Assembly: GCA_023846275.1 (NCBI GenBank) | Contig: JAIUJO010000085.1 | Span: forward strand, 1,495,121-1,559,120 | DNA from: Vanilla planifolia | Lineage: Eukaryota; Streptophyta; Magnoliopsida; Asparagales; Orchidaceae | Direction of reading: 5' to 3' | DNA: 64,000 nucleotides | Shown: positions 27,281 through 39,308 of the stretch, piece by piece | Position numbering within the stretch: position 1 is the stretch's first letter | Layout of the letters: every line of letters begins with the position of its first letter | Position numbers and translations under genes: made by a program | The notes under the pieces: model-generated | Seen by the model: only the letters and a program-made list of their open reading frames with translations | Told to the model about the DNA's origin: nothing | Databases searched by the model: none

Positions 27281-29300
27281 TTAAGTTCTTTATACGTGCC
27301 AGTGTAAATGACAGGTTACGTAGACTAGAATGAACCAGTTTTTGACAAACCTAAGTAGTCAATTTGAGCCAAGATTTGACAAATCTTCATAGCAGACTAC
27401 AGACTCAACAATCAAATTAAGGCAGTATGACTCCAAGTATGAATTTTTTACCAAGAGAGCAAAAGGTGGCTACTTAAACATATTAACAAGTGCAAAGGTT
27501 TAGTTCCACCAAAGAAAAAGAAATTGCTACAAAAATTAGGTGTAAGAGAGTAGACATTTGATTATAGGTTTGGGTAGTCTGGAAAGACTTAAAATAATCT
27601 TAGGCAAATTAAGCCAACTCCCACCGAGGTTGGGAGCATTAAATTGTTTGTGTAATTTCTAAATTTTACTTTATTCATGTTCTCACCCAAACTAACAGTT
27701 GTATCTTTCCTTATTATGATGGTCAAGTCCTATAGTACAACCTTAAGACACATAATGAAAATAATGCAAGTCAAAACAATGTTAGAGTTATGTTGGCTAG
27801 ATTTGCTTGAGACACCTCAAGCACAGCTTGTACCATAGATGGAGCATTTCCTTGTGGGTTTGATGCAATTGAAATCATAAGTTATTCATTTGCAGTAGAT
27901 CTACCGACAAAATTTAGGGTAGCGTACAATAAACACGTGTTTGATGCATGGGAGTGCCTAGCTAAGAAAATGGTACAATTAATAGCCTTGGTTATACATA
28001 TAAGGTCTTCTATTTGGTCATGTGGAAAACAACAAACCATGTTTATTGATATTCAAAATAATGAGTTTCCTTGAGCCAATTTGTGATAGCTTTTAGACTA
28101 TTATGCACCAGAGAGAGCCAAGGTATACATCAACAAAGACCTAACTCATTTGAGCATAGGACAAATGCATCAAGGTTGGTGACTTCTAAGGAATAGCATT
28201 GTTAGCTATTTATTATGGGACTTATTGATCTCTGTAAAGGAAACTTAGGGGTTACATAGCTAGTTCAGTATAATGGCATCGACAATGTTACCAAAGTAAT
28301 TAAGGAAGTGGAGCTTTAAATGATGGCTAGGAAGAAGGGCAATGTGAAATCAAAGAACTCTGTCAATTCCAAATGTAAGAGGAATAGCAAATTTTGTGAC
28401 AAAGGATGACAAAATTAGTCAGATCAAGATGGTTAGTTTGCTTCTAGTATTGCTCAACCTGTCATTGAGTGACCTATATAGCGATCTAATGTTTAGGCGA
28501 AACATGTAGATGTCATGGTACAAGATTTTAAGGACCATCTAAATTTAGATAAAATTTTTGCTATATCTATTTGAAGGTAGGATACACTAGTAGAAACTTC
28601 CTTAAGGGGTAGAAGGCTTTCCAATCCATTGGTCATACAGGATGGAAATCATGTGTTTATGCACCACTTAATACTAAGAAACAAAGGTTTCTAATGTTAT
28701 TATCAATATGCTCTCATTCTGCAATATTACTTTTGTGGTACCTTTTAATACTATGACTTCACATTCCCTTATTTTTTTTATTACTTTAGAGAAATTTAAT
28801 GGTGATAGTGCTCATGGCTATCACCATTACTTGTGAAATTGCCTTCTAGCGATGATATTGTACTTTGAATTAGGATACATGGTAATATTGCTATCCTTAT
28901 CAAGGCTTTTTGTTTAGAAATCTTTGGAATTCCTATTTCTAAGTTTGACATTTTTTTGGCAAGGACTACATGCCTTAGTAAGGCATAGTCTTTAATTGTT
29001 AAGAGTAGAAGATCTAGAACTGGTGCTAAACTTAGTTGACTTATTCTATTTTGGAATCAACTTATTGGTTATTTGGATTTTCACAATTCAAGCATCTTCA
29101 TGGAATTGCATGGCATCGTTATAATTTATAACAAATGGACAAACTTAGCCCATTATGTTTTAGGATATAGCCATAGTTAACAATTATTTTTTGTTTTCCT
29201 AAATGAATAATCTAGTTTATGATAAGAGATTGAGATTGAATTTCTTTTTGATTTAGAGAGAAGTGTTATTACAATATCTATGACACCATATTGTATGGCT
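27281..29300 (+). pseudogene. Fossil gag and protease region of the Ty3/Gypsy element
   Basis: This lies between LTR-like copy A and the RT block and is broken throughout. A zinc-knuckle-like block (cysteines followed by GYTSRN) sits at about 28,558-28,600, where the gag nucleocapsid ends. About 28,700-28,780 resembles the retropepsin active-site region of plant Gypsy polyproteins (TSHSLI in place of the usual THSFI context). Upstream, 27,300-28,500 has the position and length of gag but is too decayed for residue-level support. The call depends partly on order relative to the clear RT that follows. Confidence 0.6.
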
Positions 29301-29339
29301 AATTGAGTTGAAAGAGCTAAATATCTAGAATTTGTAATG

Positions 29340-29935
29340 ATTGAGAAATAATTTAGTCAAGCCCAATGTTTTTCGTTAGGGATCCATTGCACCTTTTGTC
29401 AAAAAGAAAAGTGGTAGCATACTTATTTGTGGATTATGATTAACTAAATGACTTGACTATTACAAATTCATAGTCCTATTCACGAATTGATGATTTATTT
29501 AATCAGTTGCATGAAACATTAAACTTTTGCAGGATTCATCTTCACTAAGGTTATTATCATATCTGAATTTGTTAAAAAAGATATCCTTAATATAGCATTC
29601 AAGACATGATGTGGGCACATTGTGATTATTATTTTTCCTCTTTTTCTCTTTATCACACCTTCAACTTTTAAGGATTTGATTATGATATCTTTCAACCATT
29701 TTTGTACGGATTCATCACAATGTTCATTGATGACATATTTGTGTATTCTAAGAATAAAGTGAAGCTTGCATAATAGCTTCAAATAACATTGGCTTTACAA
29801 AAGAGCAAGCAGCTACATGAAATTTCTCCAAGTTCTTCTTTTTCCTCTACCAGGTTGCTTGCTTTTGGCATAATATAGGTGTCGAAGGGGTTTTCATTCA
29901 CCTCAGTAAGGTGAGAGGCATTGTTGGCTAGAGGA
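29340..29935 (+). pseudogene. Fossil reverse transcriptase of the Ty3/Gypsy element
   Basis: Several RT blocks occur in the right order: PFVKKKSG at about 29,390-29,415, the region before the catalytic site, and FIDDIFVYSKN at about 29,723-29,757, which contains the DD of the polymerase active site and matches plant Gypsy FIDDILVYSKN. Downstream, KFSK and GVEGVFIHLSKVRGIVG at about 29,828-29,935 match the RT thumb/connection. The gene is fossil and broken in all frames. After about 29,935 the homology stops, and pol resumes only near 34,710 after the nested repeat. Confidence 0.9.
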
Positions 29936-30499
29936 GATTAAGTTCAACAACATAAAATATAATACATGTTCTCAAAAATATAACACATGCTACTAGGTCG
30001 ATTACAAATTAATAGCACTATTTTGCTTTAATTAGTCTAAAAATAGCTTTATTGAATGTAAGAATAGACAACGTTTAACTCTAGAGTTGGCCATGCTAAA
30101 GAAGAGTAAACCTTATTAAGCTCATTCTAATGCTTCACACATGTACTTGAAAGCAATTCATATGCAAAAGTTATTGTGTATAAATGTATGTATCTAGTGA
30201 ATTCATGAGCAAGAATAGAATTATCTGACTTAATATTTTGAGCAAGATGGAACAATACTTTCCTAAACAAGTGGCCCCACAAGCAATATGTTATTTGCAT
30301 TAAGGTATATATGATCGTATATTCCTTAAATATATATTATCCCATAAATAACTTAATTAGAGGTGTCATTTCACATCTTAGGCATGTTTATTTTAAGTCA
30401 GTACATTTTTTCCTTAAAGAAATATTTAAATTGAAAAAGGAAATTCAAATTTTTTAATTTGAATTTTTAATTCGTGCCTAGTTTTTAATTTGAAGTTTT
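29936..30499. other. Spacer at the left side of the block that splits pol
   Basis: There is no pol homology and no satellite here. It may be the first part of the inserted LTR-like copy B, since weak likeness to 23,560-23,640 is visible near 30,270-30,330. A TATATATGATCGTATATTCC stretch near 30,304 is AT-rich but has no supported role. Confidence 0.35.
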
Positions 30500-33400
30500 A
30501 ATTTTGAATTCCTTGATAGTTTGAAAATTTAAAGTTTTCTTTGGAATAAGAAAGTAGATGTTTTTACATAAATATTTTATAGATAATCCTTAAAGAGATA
30601 ATTAAAAATGTAACATTTACCAATTAAATTAAAGGCTAGTTGAATATTCAACAAATGAAAAAAGTGAGGAAGTGAATAAATCACCTAAGCATGGACAATG
30701 AAAATGTTTGTTAAGCAACAAATGAATCTAGCAAATTTAAGGAATGAACTTAATTTTAGCTATAACACGACATGATAGGGTAAGGTTAGAAAAATTTCCT
30801 AAGCCCTATCCATAATTAAACTAAGGAAACGCCATCAAAGGAGACCATGGATGCCAAATTTCAAAACAAGTAAGAGGAAAAATGATAGGTGGAAAGCTAG
30901 ACAATGAAGTGGAGGAGAACCAATACAATGTTCACCCCTACCTAGTTCAAGAGGTAGGATATGTAAACCTTTCTTATAAATGTAGATTCATATTAGGACA
31001 TTAAAATGATGAATATTGACACAAAATAACATGTCATAATCTTTGGTTGAGCAAGAAAATGGGGGATATGAATTACTTAAAATGGTGTGGCTCTTTATTG
31101 CTATATTATATTGCTAAAAATTTAAGCTAGTAATCTTAGTTAAGGTGGGAGTTGAGTTAGATGAAAATTTCTATACATAATTTATCATCATTTTTTGTAC
31201 AATCTTATTCAATGACTTCATGTCATGTTTTTAGCTATTAGATCAAATCACGTTAGAATTTAAATTGTCAAATTATGAATGTACTGAGATTTGAATTTTG
31301 TGTTCAAAGCAAACTTTTCTAGATCTTTATTTAACTTATTGGGGTGATTCTTCAAATTAAATTCATTCATGTGGTTAAAATCTATTAAGGAATATTTTAA
31401 AAAAAAATAGAAAATGTGATTATCGTATAAAATATGATTGTTATGATTTGTGGCATGATCTTGGATTAGGAATCTTTATTAAATGTGAAGATGATTTTTG
31501 CTATAAGTAAATAAATTTTATCTTGTTCAACTATGGTACTAAATGTGGGCCCTTATGAGAAGCACTTGCTAGAATTTATTATCATGCCTTATGTAGAGGG
31601 AAAACAAAGGTCTATACATGTGAAGGAAAATGCAATATTATAATTATATTCACATAAATTGCTGCCATAAAGTACTTGAAACATTGAAATGTTGTGTAAT
31701 TCACATTTCTTGGAAGAATATAATTTTTTTAAGAAACTTTGTGGTGGAACATTTAGCTAAGAATAATGATTAATAATTAAATGAAATTTAATTTAACGAC
31801 TTAGAAATGACTTTCCATGAAGTTGTACAAAAAATACAATTATGAAAACCAAGAAACACCTTCTTTAAAACAAAATCTAAGACAAGTTTTTGCAATCAAA
31901 TAAGTTTGTTCACCATTGGTTAAGGTTTAGGTCTTTGTGTTAAATCCTGGCCATAAGATTGCTATGCATAAAAATTTATTAAAAGGGACCTTGGATGACT
32001 TTTTCTCTTGAGTCCTTTTTGAGGAGGCATGGTTACCTCACCAAAGACCTAAAAGAAGGCAACCCTTCTTGATTGCCTTAGTTAAATTTTCATAGAAAAT
32101 TAATTTAAGTTAAAGACCTTAGGACGAGTACTCAAGTTTTGCTATTAATAGTTTCTTAAGACTTTTGGAATTTCCTTACATAAAAAGCTAAGCCGTAATA
32201 GAAAATTGCATTTCAGAAAAAGGTGGAAAGCATCATGTTAGTCAAAGATGCCGGGTGCAAGCCTCGACTATGCACATTTAATGCAAGAAAAGATAAAGAA
32301 ATGGACATTACATGGCTTTCAAGGTTGGTGAGTTTTTTCTCTTATGGTCAATAGTAAGAAGCTTGAATTGTCCATTGAATAAGGTTACACAAAATTAAGT
32401 TCCATATTACAAGAAGAAAAAAAGCTTTACTTTTTGTGGAGGTATGGTAGGGAAATAAGAAGAAATCAATTTAGTCGATATTCTTGGTTGGCTTACTTTC
32501 GAACTTCCATTATGTAAGAATTGAAATTCAAAAGTCTTAAATTTTGAAGTTTAATGTCATAGATTTGAAATTTGATTACATAGACTTTGAAATTTAAAAT
32601 GCATTTGGTTTCAAATTTAAATCTATGTTAAGGTGAAGAACACTAAATTCGGCTAAATGCAAGTTAGGACTTGAAATAAACATAGGCAAGGCAAAGAATA
32701 GCTTAGAAATTAGCCAAATGAAATTTCTAATGTCTGAGATTCCATATGAAGAAAACCTTAAGATACGTATTATGGTTTAAATTGTAATGTCATATGCTTG
32801 ATGAGCCTTTAGAATTGTCAAAGAAAGAACATCATTTGATAATGCTCTTGGTTTGACCTTGAATGATTATAAAATTAAAATTAAGAGCTCTATTTTAGCC
32901 TTTCATGTTTTGCTAAACCCCTATCTTGTTTTTTTTATGGGTGACACCAAGAGTAGACAATAATGAGTTTTTCATGCCATTGATCGACACCTTAGATGAT
33001 GGTTTGGGTGATATTGGTGGATCAAAAAAGGCTTTCTGAAATGGTAATTTGACTCAGTGATATTAGTGGATCAACAAAGGCTTTTGGAAAGGTTAATTTG
33101 ACTCAGTGATATTGGTGGATCAACAAAGGCTTTTGGAAAGGGTAATTTGACTCATGTTGGCGCATGAAGCAAGGGAGAGTTGTTAAAATCATGTGAATCC
33201 AAGTTATAGATAAAAGACTAGGAGATGAAGGGTTTGAGATATCAAAGTGTTACTTGAATAGTGCTAAACTAAATTAAAGGATTGCAAAAAACCTCCTAAG
33301 TTAATTTATAGGAAAGAACAAGACATAGATATTGAAAAATAAAAACAGAAGATATGTTAAATAAGAAATTAAAATTAGTGGAAACCCTATCTTAGTTTAA

Positions 33401-34230
33401 AAAGTATAATATAGCTTAAGAGGACTTAGATGGTGGATTAATTATTTAAGGTTCTAAGTAGCACTAAATAATCAATTAGGGTGAAGAAACCTTAGATAAA
33501 TGGAAGTAAAACAATATTGATGTTGAGTAACTCTATTGATTTGTCATAATCAAGGACATAACAAGTTTCCTTAACTAAAGAAAATAAGGTCAATTATACT
33601 AGATCAATTGACTACCAATTGGTTTGGAGATTTTCTACCTTAGTGCTAATACATCACGATAAAATATAGGTGTGCTAGAGGTTATGGTTCTTGAGCAACA
33701 TGTGTGATAAGATTCTTTGTCATGTGCTATTGTTGGACATCATATGTAGCCATAGATGTGCCTTATGCTTTATATAATATGACAAGGGAGGTTAATGAGG
33801 ACTCCTATAGCCCCATTGAGTGATCCATGTGATTAATAAACCTCTGGCTATAAACTTTTCCTACATATGTTGAGATTGTAGTGAAACAATTGTTGAGCAT
33901 CTCATCGGCTTAGTATTACCATATTATCAGTGTGTCTTAATGAATCCTGTTGATTGATTATGACTTGGTTTAGACTTATTAAGCCATGATGGGCTTGTTT
34001 TTATGTCTATCATTATGATTTTTATGGATTGTCTTAGCTTGATAGGGTCATAAGATTATTTGATCCCTTTATTATACCCCATTATTATGTTATTGAATGT
34101 ATGCTTTTATTATCCAAACATAAGGATTTTTTGCTAAGTCTATTTCACTCCTTATTTCATTTGTAGGAGTGAAGAATTGTAATGGTTATGAAATTAGTAT
34201 TGGGAGCATCAAAATCATTATCATAGTATT
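30500..34230 (+). repeat. LTR-like direct repeat, copy B, inside pol
   Basis: Colinear with copy A (landmarks are given there). The offset between the copies is about 6,713 bp on the left side and about 6,930-6,943 bp on the right. Much of the step comes from the 49-bp triplication at 33,009-33,155, which copy A has only once. The repeat sits between the RT thumb and the end of RNase H, so it splits a single pol reading order. It could be a solo LTR of a related element inserted into pol. Alternatively, it is the 3' LTR of the left half, fused by recombination to the right half of another copy; about 500 bp of RT-to-RNase H sequence appears to be absent, which fits either a deletion or such a fusion. 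Confidence 0.7.
33009..33155 (+). repeat. Three tandem 49-bp units
   Basis: Units at 33,009-33,057, 33,058-33,106 and 33,107-33,155 each begin TGATATT.GTGGATCAA and end AATTTGACTCA. The second and third differ at only about three positions, and the first at a few more. They are far more alike than copies A and B are to each other, so the amplification is much younger than the LTR-like repeat it lies in. The matching place in copy A (about 26,166-26,220) has one diverged unit. Confidence 0.9.
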
Positions 34231-34709
34231 TCACTTTTATGTTGGAATTTAGTACATTTTATTTCAATCTAATTCGATTTTAGCATAAAAGTTTCATGAT
34301 TAATATTATATTGTATGAGATATTTAATGTTGCTCTTTAGAATATATGGGACTTTCTATTGAGATGTGGTTCATATGATGTTTTTAGTTATGATGGTCAT
34401 GGCTTAAATTATATAATAGATTACAAGATGTGGATATTGTGGATGCAATAATTTGCAAACCTATATCATTTTGCACCATGTACACATCAATGTACTACAT
34501 AGGTTACCTACCTTTAGGTGATCAGTTCTTGGTTCAATTGACATTTTATATGAGGCATGAATACACTTCATTTTAGGTGGCACATTATGATTTTGGTGAT
34601 GAGGTTGGAAGATCATGACTCTCAATTTTAATATTATGCCTATCGAGTTCAAAGTAAGTAGCCAAGAACATTAATTAGTAACCTTAGTTGCATCTCAAGA
34701 AAATAGTTA
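34231..34709. other. Junction zone between LTR-like copy B and the right half of pol
   Basis: No clear homology. It may hold the last part of copy B or decayed RNase H sequence. The first secure pol block downstream is the end of RNase H, near 34,713. Confidence 0.35.
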
Positions 34710-35190
34710 CCATAAAAATGGGATGTGCAATGCAATTCTAAGATCAATGTTTATTGAAAAATAAAGAAAGGAAGAGTTGTTTCTTGTCAAAAAAATTGAA
34801 ATTTATTTAACAATCAAGGTTTTTTTGCTCAACTCAATGCTCATAGTATTTGGGTTGATTAGTTGAGTGGGTTAAGGATACTTTTACTAAGAAATCCTAA
34901 ATTTCAAAGGGCACTAACTCAATTGCATTAGGAAAGTTTGGACTTTACTATTAAGGATGTAATTTTGACCTTTTGTGGTAGTTGTTGTGTCCCTCAATAC
35001 CATGGCTTCATAGATAGCTTCTTGCAAGAAGATCATGAACGCTAGATGGTGATAAATAAATAGAAAGTTAATATGTATAAGAACCTCTAAGTTATCTTTT
35101 GGTGGAGAAGTTAAAGAAAGGATTTGACTTACTATATTTAGTGATGCTTAACATGTCAGAAACTTCGGACAAAAAATGAAAAACCGTGTG
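34710..35190 (+). pseudogene. Fossil RNase H end, linker and zinc-binding (H2C2) region
   Basis: The block at about 34,713-34,745 corresponds to the ADALSR motif that closes RNase H in Gypsy polyproteins. A linker follows (34,745-34,900), then a stretch (about 34,930-35,190) matching the segment before integrase, with VCVP-like and EDH-like blocks, FWW, and a CLTCQK zinc-ligand block at about 35,145-35,165. The region is broken and recognisable only by block order. It continues directly into the integrase core. Confidence 0.8.
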
Positions 35191-36240
35191 GCTTTTTGCA
35201 ACAATTTGACCATGCCTAGGTGGAAATAGGATGCGATTAATATGTATTTTTTTATGTATTATCATGTACCTTACAAGGACATGATTTGATCTAGCTTATT
35301 ATTTACCAATCGACTTATTTTTGTGAAGAAGATAGGCACATGAGAAAGGCTTTTAGAACTTTTCGTGTGATAGATAGTTTGTCTACATGTTCTTAAAATG
35401 ATTATAAAAGATATAGGCGCTAAATTTACTTCTTAATACTATAATATTTTTAATCGTGCTTTTCAAATACTTATTTTCTTCAACAAATTTATTCATCCTA
35501 AAAAAGATGGATATTCAGAGAGGGCAATCCAAACCTTGGAGGATTTATCATGACTTAGTAAATAAGCATAATCCTTAGACCTTTTTAGATAGTTACAAAT
35601 AGAGTTTGTTGACAATAACAAGTATCAAACATTTACTAACATCATGTCTTACAAGGCACTACATGTGTAATATTGCTACAAATCCCTTATTCATTCAACT
35701 AAGGGTGAATCTAAATACAACCTTGGGAACTCTTCATTAAGGAGGTTCACAACTTGCAAGGTTTATATATTATGTAGTGTTCACAAAAGAAGTTTTTTAA
35801 TAAATATTACCAGTTGTCAAGTTGTAAAACCTGAGAATTTATTTTTGAAAGCATATTTCTTCTAGTTGGAAAGGCCTTTAATTCAAGAACATCAAAGATT
35901 GGTTTGTACTAGATGATAGAAAATAATGGTTTTATGGCATATTTTCGTTTGTTTTTTGAATCATTGGCATGGATAGATGACTTGTTCCATGTATCTTACT
36001 TGAACAAAGATTTCTTAGATCTACTCATATTATTTTTAAAGGGAGGCTAAAGAGTGTCAAATTTCTCTACAGTTCCTTGCTTTCCTTCAAGGGTGAAAAA
36101 GTTTTATGGTCGGGCGAATGTGACAATGAAAGAATGATTCTCATAATTTTTCATCACATATTTACAACGCAAAATTGGGGTAAATTGTTGCAATTCTTAT
36201 ATGAATGTCATATGGAAATGATTAAAGGTATAACTTTTTA
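35191..36240 (+). pseudogene. Fossil integrase core and chromovirus-type C-terminal tail
   Basis: The clearest block is DGYSERAIQTLED at about 35,508-35,546, corresponding to the HPQTDGQSERTIQTLED motif of plant Gypsy integrases, which includes the catalytic E. Further on, LAWIDDLFHVSYLN at about 35,965-36,006 matches the LxxVHDVFHVSxL motif of the integrase C-terminus, and VLWSGECDNERM at about 36,102-36,137 matches the tail with the VLW..EEATWE pattern found in Tekay/Del-type chromodomains. This is a fossil, broken in all frames. It supports the chromovirus assignment and fixes the element's orientation. Confidence 0.88.
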
Positions 36241-36439
36241 AAGGCCCCATGAAGATACGATTATGGCCAACGAAAATATGGAAAAAGAAAAAAAAAGAAA
36301 AAGATAATCCACCACATCCATGGATGAGAAGATTGAGATAATTCCAACCAAATTGATCTAGCTAATTGAGGAAGAGATTGGTTTAACGACAAAATGGCAT
36401 GATTTGAAAGGGTTAAACATTTTGTAGAAGCTTACCCTT
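36241..36439. other. Short spacer between the retrotransposon tail and satellite
   Basis: A purine-rich AAAAAGAAAAAAAAAGAAAAAG tract-like stretch near 36,281-36,304 is the only notable feature, and it resembles a polypurine tract only in composition. No LTR follows. Satellite blocks begin by about 36,440. Confidence 0.4.
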
Positions 36440-39308
36440 CAATATCCTAAAAAGATAAAGACTTAAATATTTGAGAATATAAAAATGAATTTTAAATTAA
36501 TTCATGCTTATTTAGATGAGTATAATGATGTTTGTTTCCTACCAATTGGACATAATTTGGAATCATTACCAATTACAAAAATAGTTAACATAAAAATAAT
36601 AAATTATTATTTGTATAGTTAATAAATATATAACAAAGTAGTAATCAAGTAAACTGAAGTACTATAATGTAATTAAATGACAACATTATAAAGGTCCTGA
36701 GTGGAGAATTAGAGCTTGATACTTACATAACTAAATCAATTAAAAAACATTAAAGAAGTGAGTTAAAGTGTATTAAAAAGTTTCCCTCAAAGGTATTAAG
36801 GAGATTGTGTGGTATAATCTTGATCATCAATTTAGGTAAAAATTGAAATGACTCAAAACATAAACCAAAGCAATTAAAATATTTTTAAACATATAAAAAT
36901 AAATATTTGATTTGAGAAAGCTCATTTGGACTAGTCTAATGATTTTAATTTAAAGTTGATTAGCCATACTTTCTATTACTACAAATTATAAAAATAATAA
37001 AACCAAACGATCATAAATTATTTTACAACTTTAAGCAAATATAAACTAAAGAATAAATAAGATAAATTGAAGGAATTTAATATAACCAAATAAAAAGCAT
37101 GTGAGGCATACATAAGAGAACATTTATATTTTAAAAATAATATAACCAAAACATAGTAAAAAATTGAAAAAATGAGAAAATATAACAAGTTATATTCCAA
37201 GTTTCCAATAAGATTGAGTGCAACATCCTTGATCATCAAATAAGGTATAAATCAAAATATCTCAAAATTATAAAATGATATTTAATTTGATATTACTCAA
37301 TGAGATAAGTTTGGTGACATTTTCTTTGTCTCTATTGGACACCATTTAGAGTTATTGGTCATTTCAAAATTAATTTAGACGAAATAATAATAAATAATTA
37401 TTTCAATAGTATGTAAATATTTATTAAAACTAAAATAAGATAACTTGAAGTAATGTAATATAAATAAATCAAAATATTATAAAAATAGCATGACACAATA
37501 ATAGGAATTTCAAAGGAATAAAAAAAATCAAAGCAAAAAAGTTAAAAAAAATGAGATAAATTATAAGGCAAAATGCATTCCAAGATACTAAGGTGGTCAT
37601 GTTTTACAACATTGATAATGAAATAAGGTACAAATTAAAATTTCTCATGAACAATAAAAAAATATTTAAAAAATATAACTTTAAAAAATATAAAATTAAA
37701 ATTTTGATTAGATAGAGCTTGTTAAGAGGTGTTTGATGATGTTTGTATCTTTTAGATTAGATCATGTTTACAATCTCTAAAAATTATCAATAAAAGCCAA
37801 CATAAATAAACATAAATTTTTATTTTAATGGCAATTAAATATACATTAATGTTGAAATAACACAAATTGAGGCATCATATGCCCAAATCAAAGATTTATA
37901 AATGTCACAAGAGAAAGCAAACAATTCTAATAATTGTGATGAATTATAAGGGAAAGTTGTACTATAAGATAGTAAGGACATCAAACCAAAAATTCCCAAC
38001 AGTGAAATTAAGTAAAAATAAAAACAATCTTAAATCATGTCAAAATCATAGAAAATAAATTATTGAAAAAATAAAAAAATATTTAGTTGGATCGTTGGAA
38101 AGTTAAACAACCATAATTTAATCTACATAAGACCTTATTCCAAAACACTATGATGCAAAAGTTGAATTAAGATAAATTCAACTTAAATAAAATAATAAAA
38201 ATAAATATTTAATTAATAAAAACTTTTTTATATGAGTACGACGATATTTGTTTCCTACAAATTGGACATAATTTTTAATTTCTAACAATTATTAAAGAAA
38301 ATGACCATAAATAATAATAAAGTGTTGTTTTTAAATTTAGTAAATTCATAACAAAGATATAGTTAGGTAAACTAAGACAGTGTTATATAAGCAAATGACA
38401 ATGTTGTAAGATAACAGGGGGATAATTATAGTTTGATAATTATACAACGAAATGAAATCAACAAATTTTAAGAAAGGAGATAAATTGCATGACAAAGTTT
38501 CCTTATTAGGTATTAAAAAGTTCAAGCAAAAAAATCTTGATCATTTAATTAGGTATAAATCTAAGAAAATAAAAATATATAAAAATGTCAAAATGATTAT
38601 ATAATTTGATAAATCTTTTTGAGAGTAGTCTAATAATATTTATTTCATGTTAATTAGCCTTATTTTCAATTATAAATAAAAATAATAATTTATTATTATT
38701 ATTATTATAATTAAAAATAAAATGCATTAATGTTGAAATATGATAAATTGAAGAAATTTAAAATAAATAACATGTCAAGGTCACACAAGAAAAGACTAAG
38801 ATTTACATAATAATATAAGCAAAGCATAGCAAAAAAGTTAAAATAATTCGATAAATATTATGGGAAGGTTGTTTTCCAAATTACTAAGATGGTTAAGCGT
38901 GATTCATCTATTATCTAATAATGTGTGAATTAAAATGTCCCTTAACTTTGAAATGAATATTTAATTAGATAGAGCTTTCTGAGATTTGTCCAATGACATT
39001 TGTTTTCCGTCAAACTGCATTTGGAATTATTCAACATTACAAAATTAAGATACTAGAAATAATAAAAAATTATCATTTCAATACAAAAAATAAAAGTGAA
39101 TGATTTGAAGAGAGGAGAGAATTTTTAAATGAAAGCAAAATTAAAAGATAATGAGGAGATCGAGGGTGACATCATCTACTATAAATTTTTAAGGAATTAA
39201 AATATCTCATAAAGCTTGCAACATGCCCAAGAAAAAATATTTAAAAAAATGAAAAAGAATATTTCATTGATGTGAGTCTGTCAACATGTGTCCACTGAAT
39301 CTTCTATA
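36440..39308 (+). repeat. Satellite array, forward orientation (array 3)
   Basis: Satellite resumes in mid-monomer with the CCTAAAAAG..AAATATTTGAGAATATAAAAATGAAT block. Anchors lie near 36,527, 36,940, 37,318, 37,735, 38,095 (partial), 38,245, 38,635 and 38,995, with the last one close to 39,290. A strongly shortened unit lies at about 38,090-38,245. The ATT-rich run at 38,689-38,708 lies at the normal AATAATAAATTATTATT block of a monomer. Confidence 0.9.

Larger units (their letters stand above)
23800..36240 (+). mobile_element. Fossil Ty3/Gypsy chromovirus (Tekay/Del-like) with a nested LTR-like copy
   Basis: In order on the + strand: long LTR-like repeat A, gag and protease traces, reverse transcriptase, a second LTR-like repeat B lodged inside pol, then the RNase H end, the zinc-binding block, integrase, and a C-terminal tail resembling the chromodomain region of plant chromoviruses. 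Pol order is PR-RT-RH-IN, which defines Ty3/Gypsy rather than Copia. Repeats several kb long together with that tail fit the Tekay/Del clade of plants, but the clade is an inference. The element is thoroughly broken in all frames, with dozens of breaks, and is old. No primer-binding site or target-site duplication is recognisable, and there is no downstream LTR before the satellite resumes. Confidence 0.85.

Noticed and set aside
29519-29782. 87-codon minus-strand open frame
   Set aside because: It is antisense to the fossil RT block, including the catalytic motif, and is therefore a shadow.
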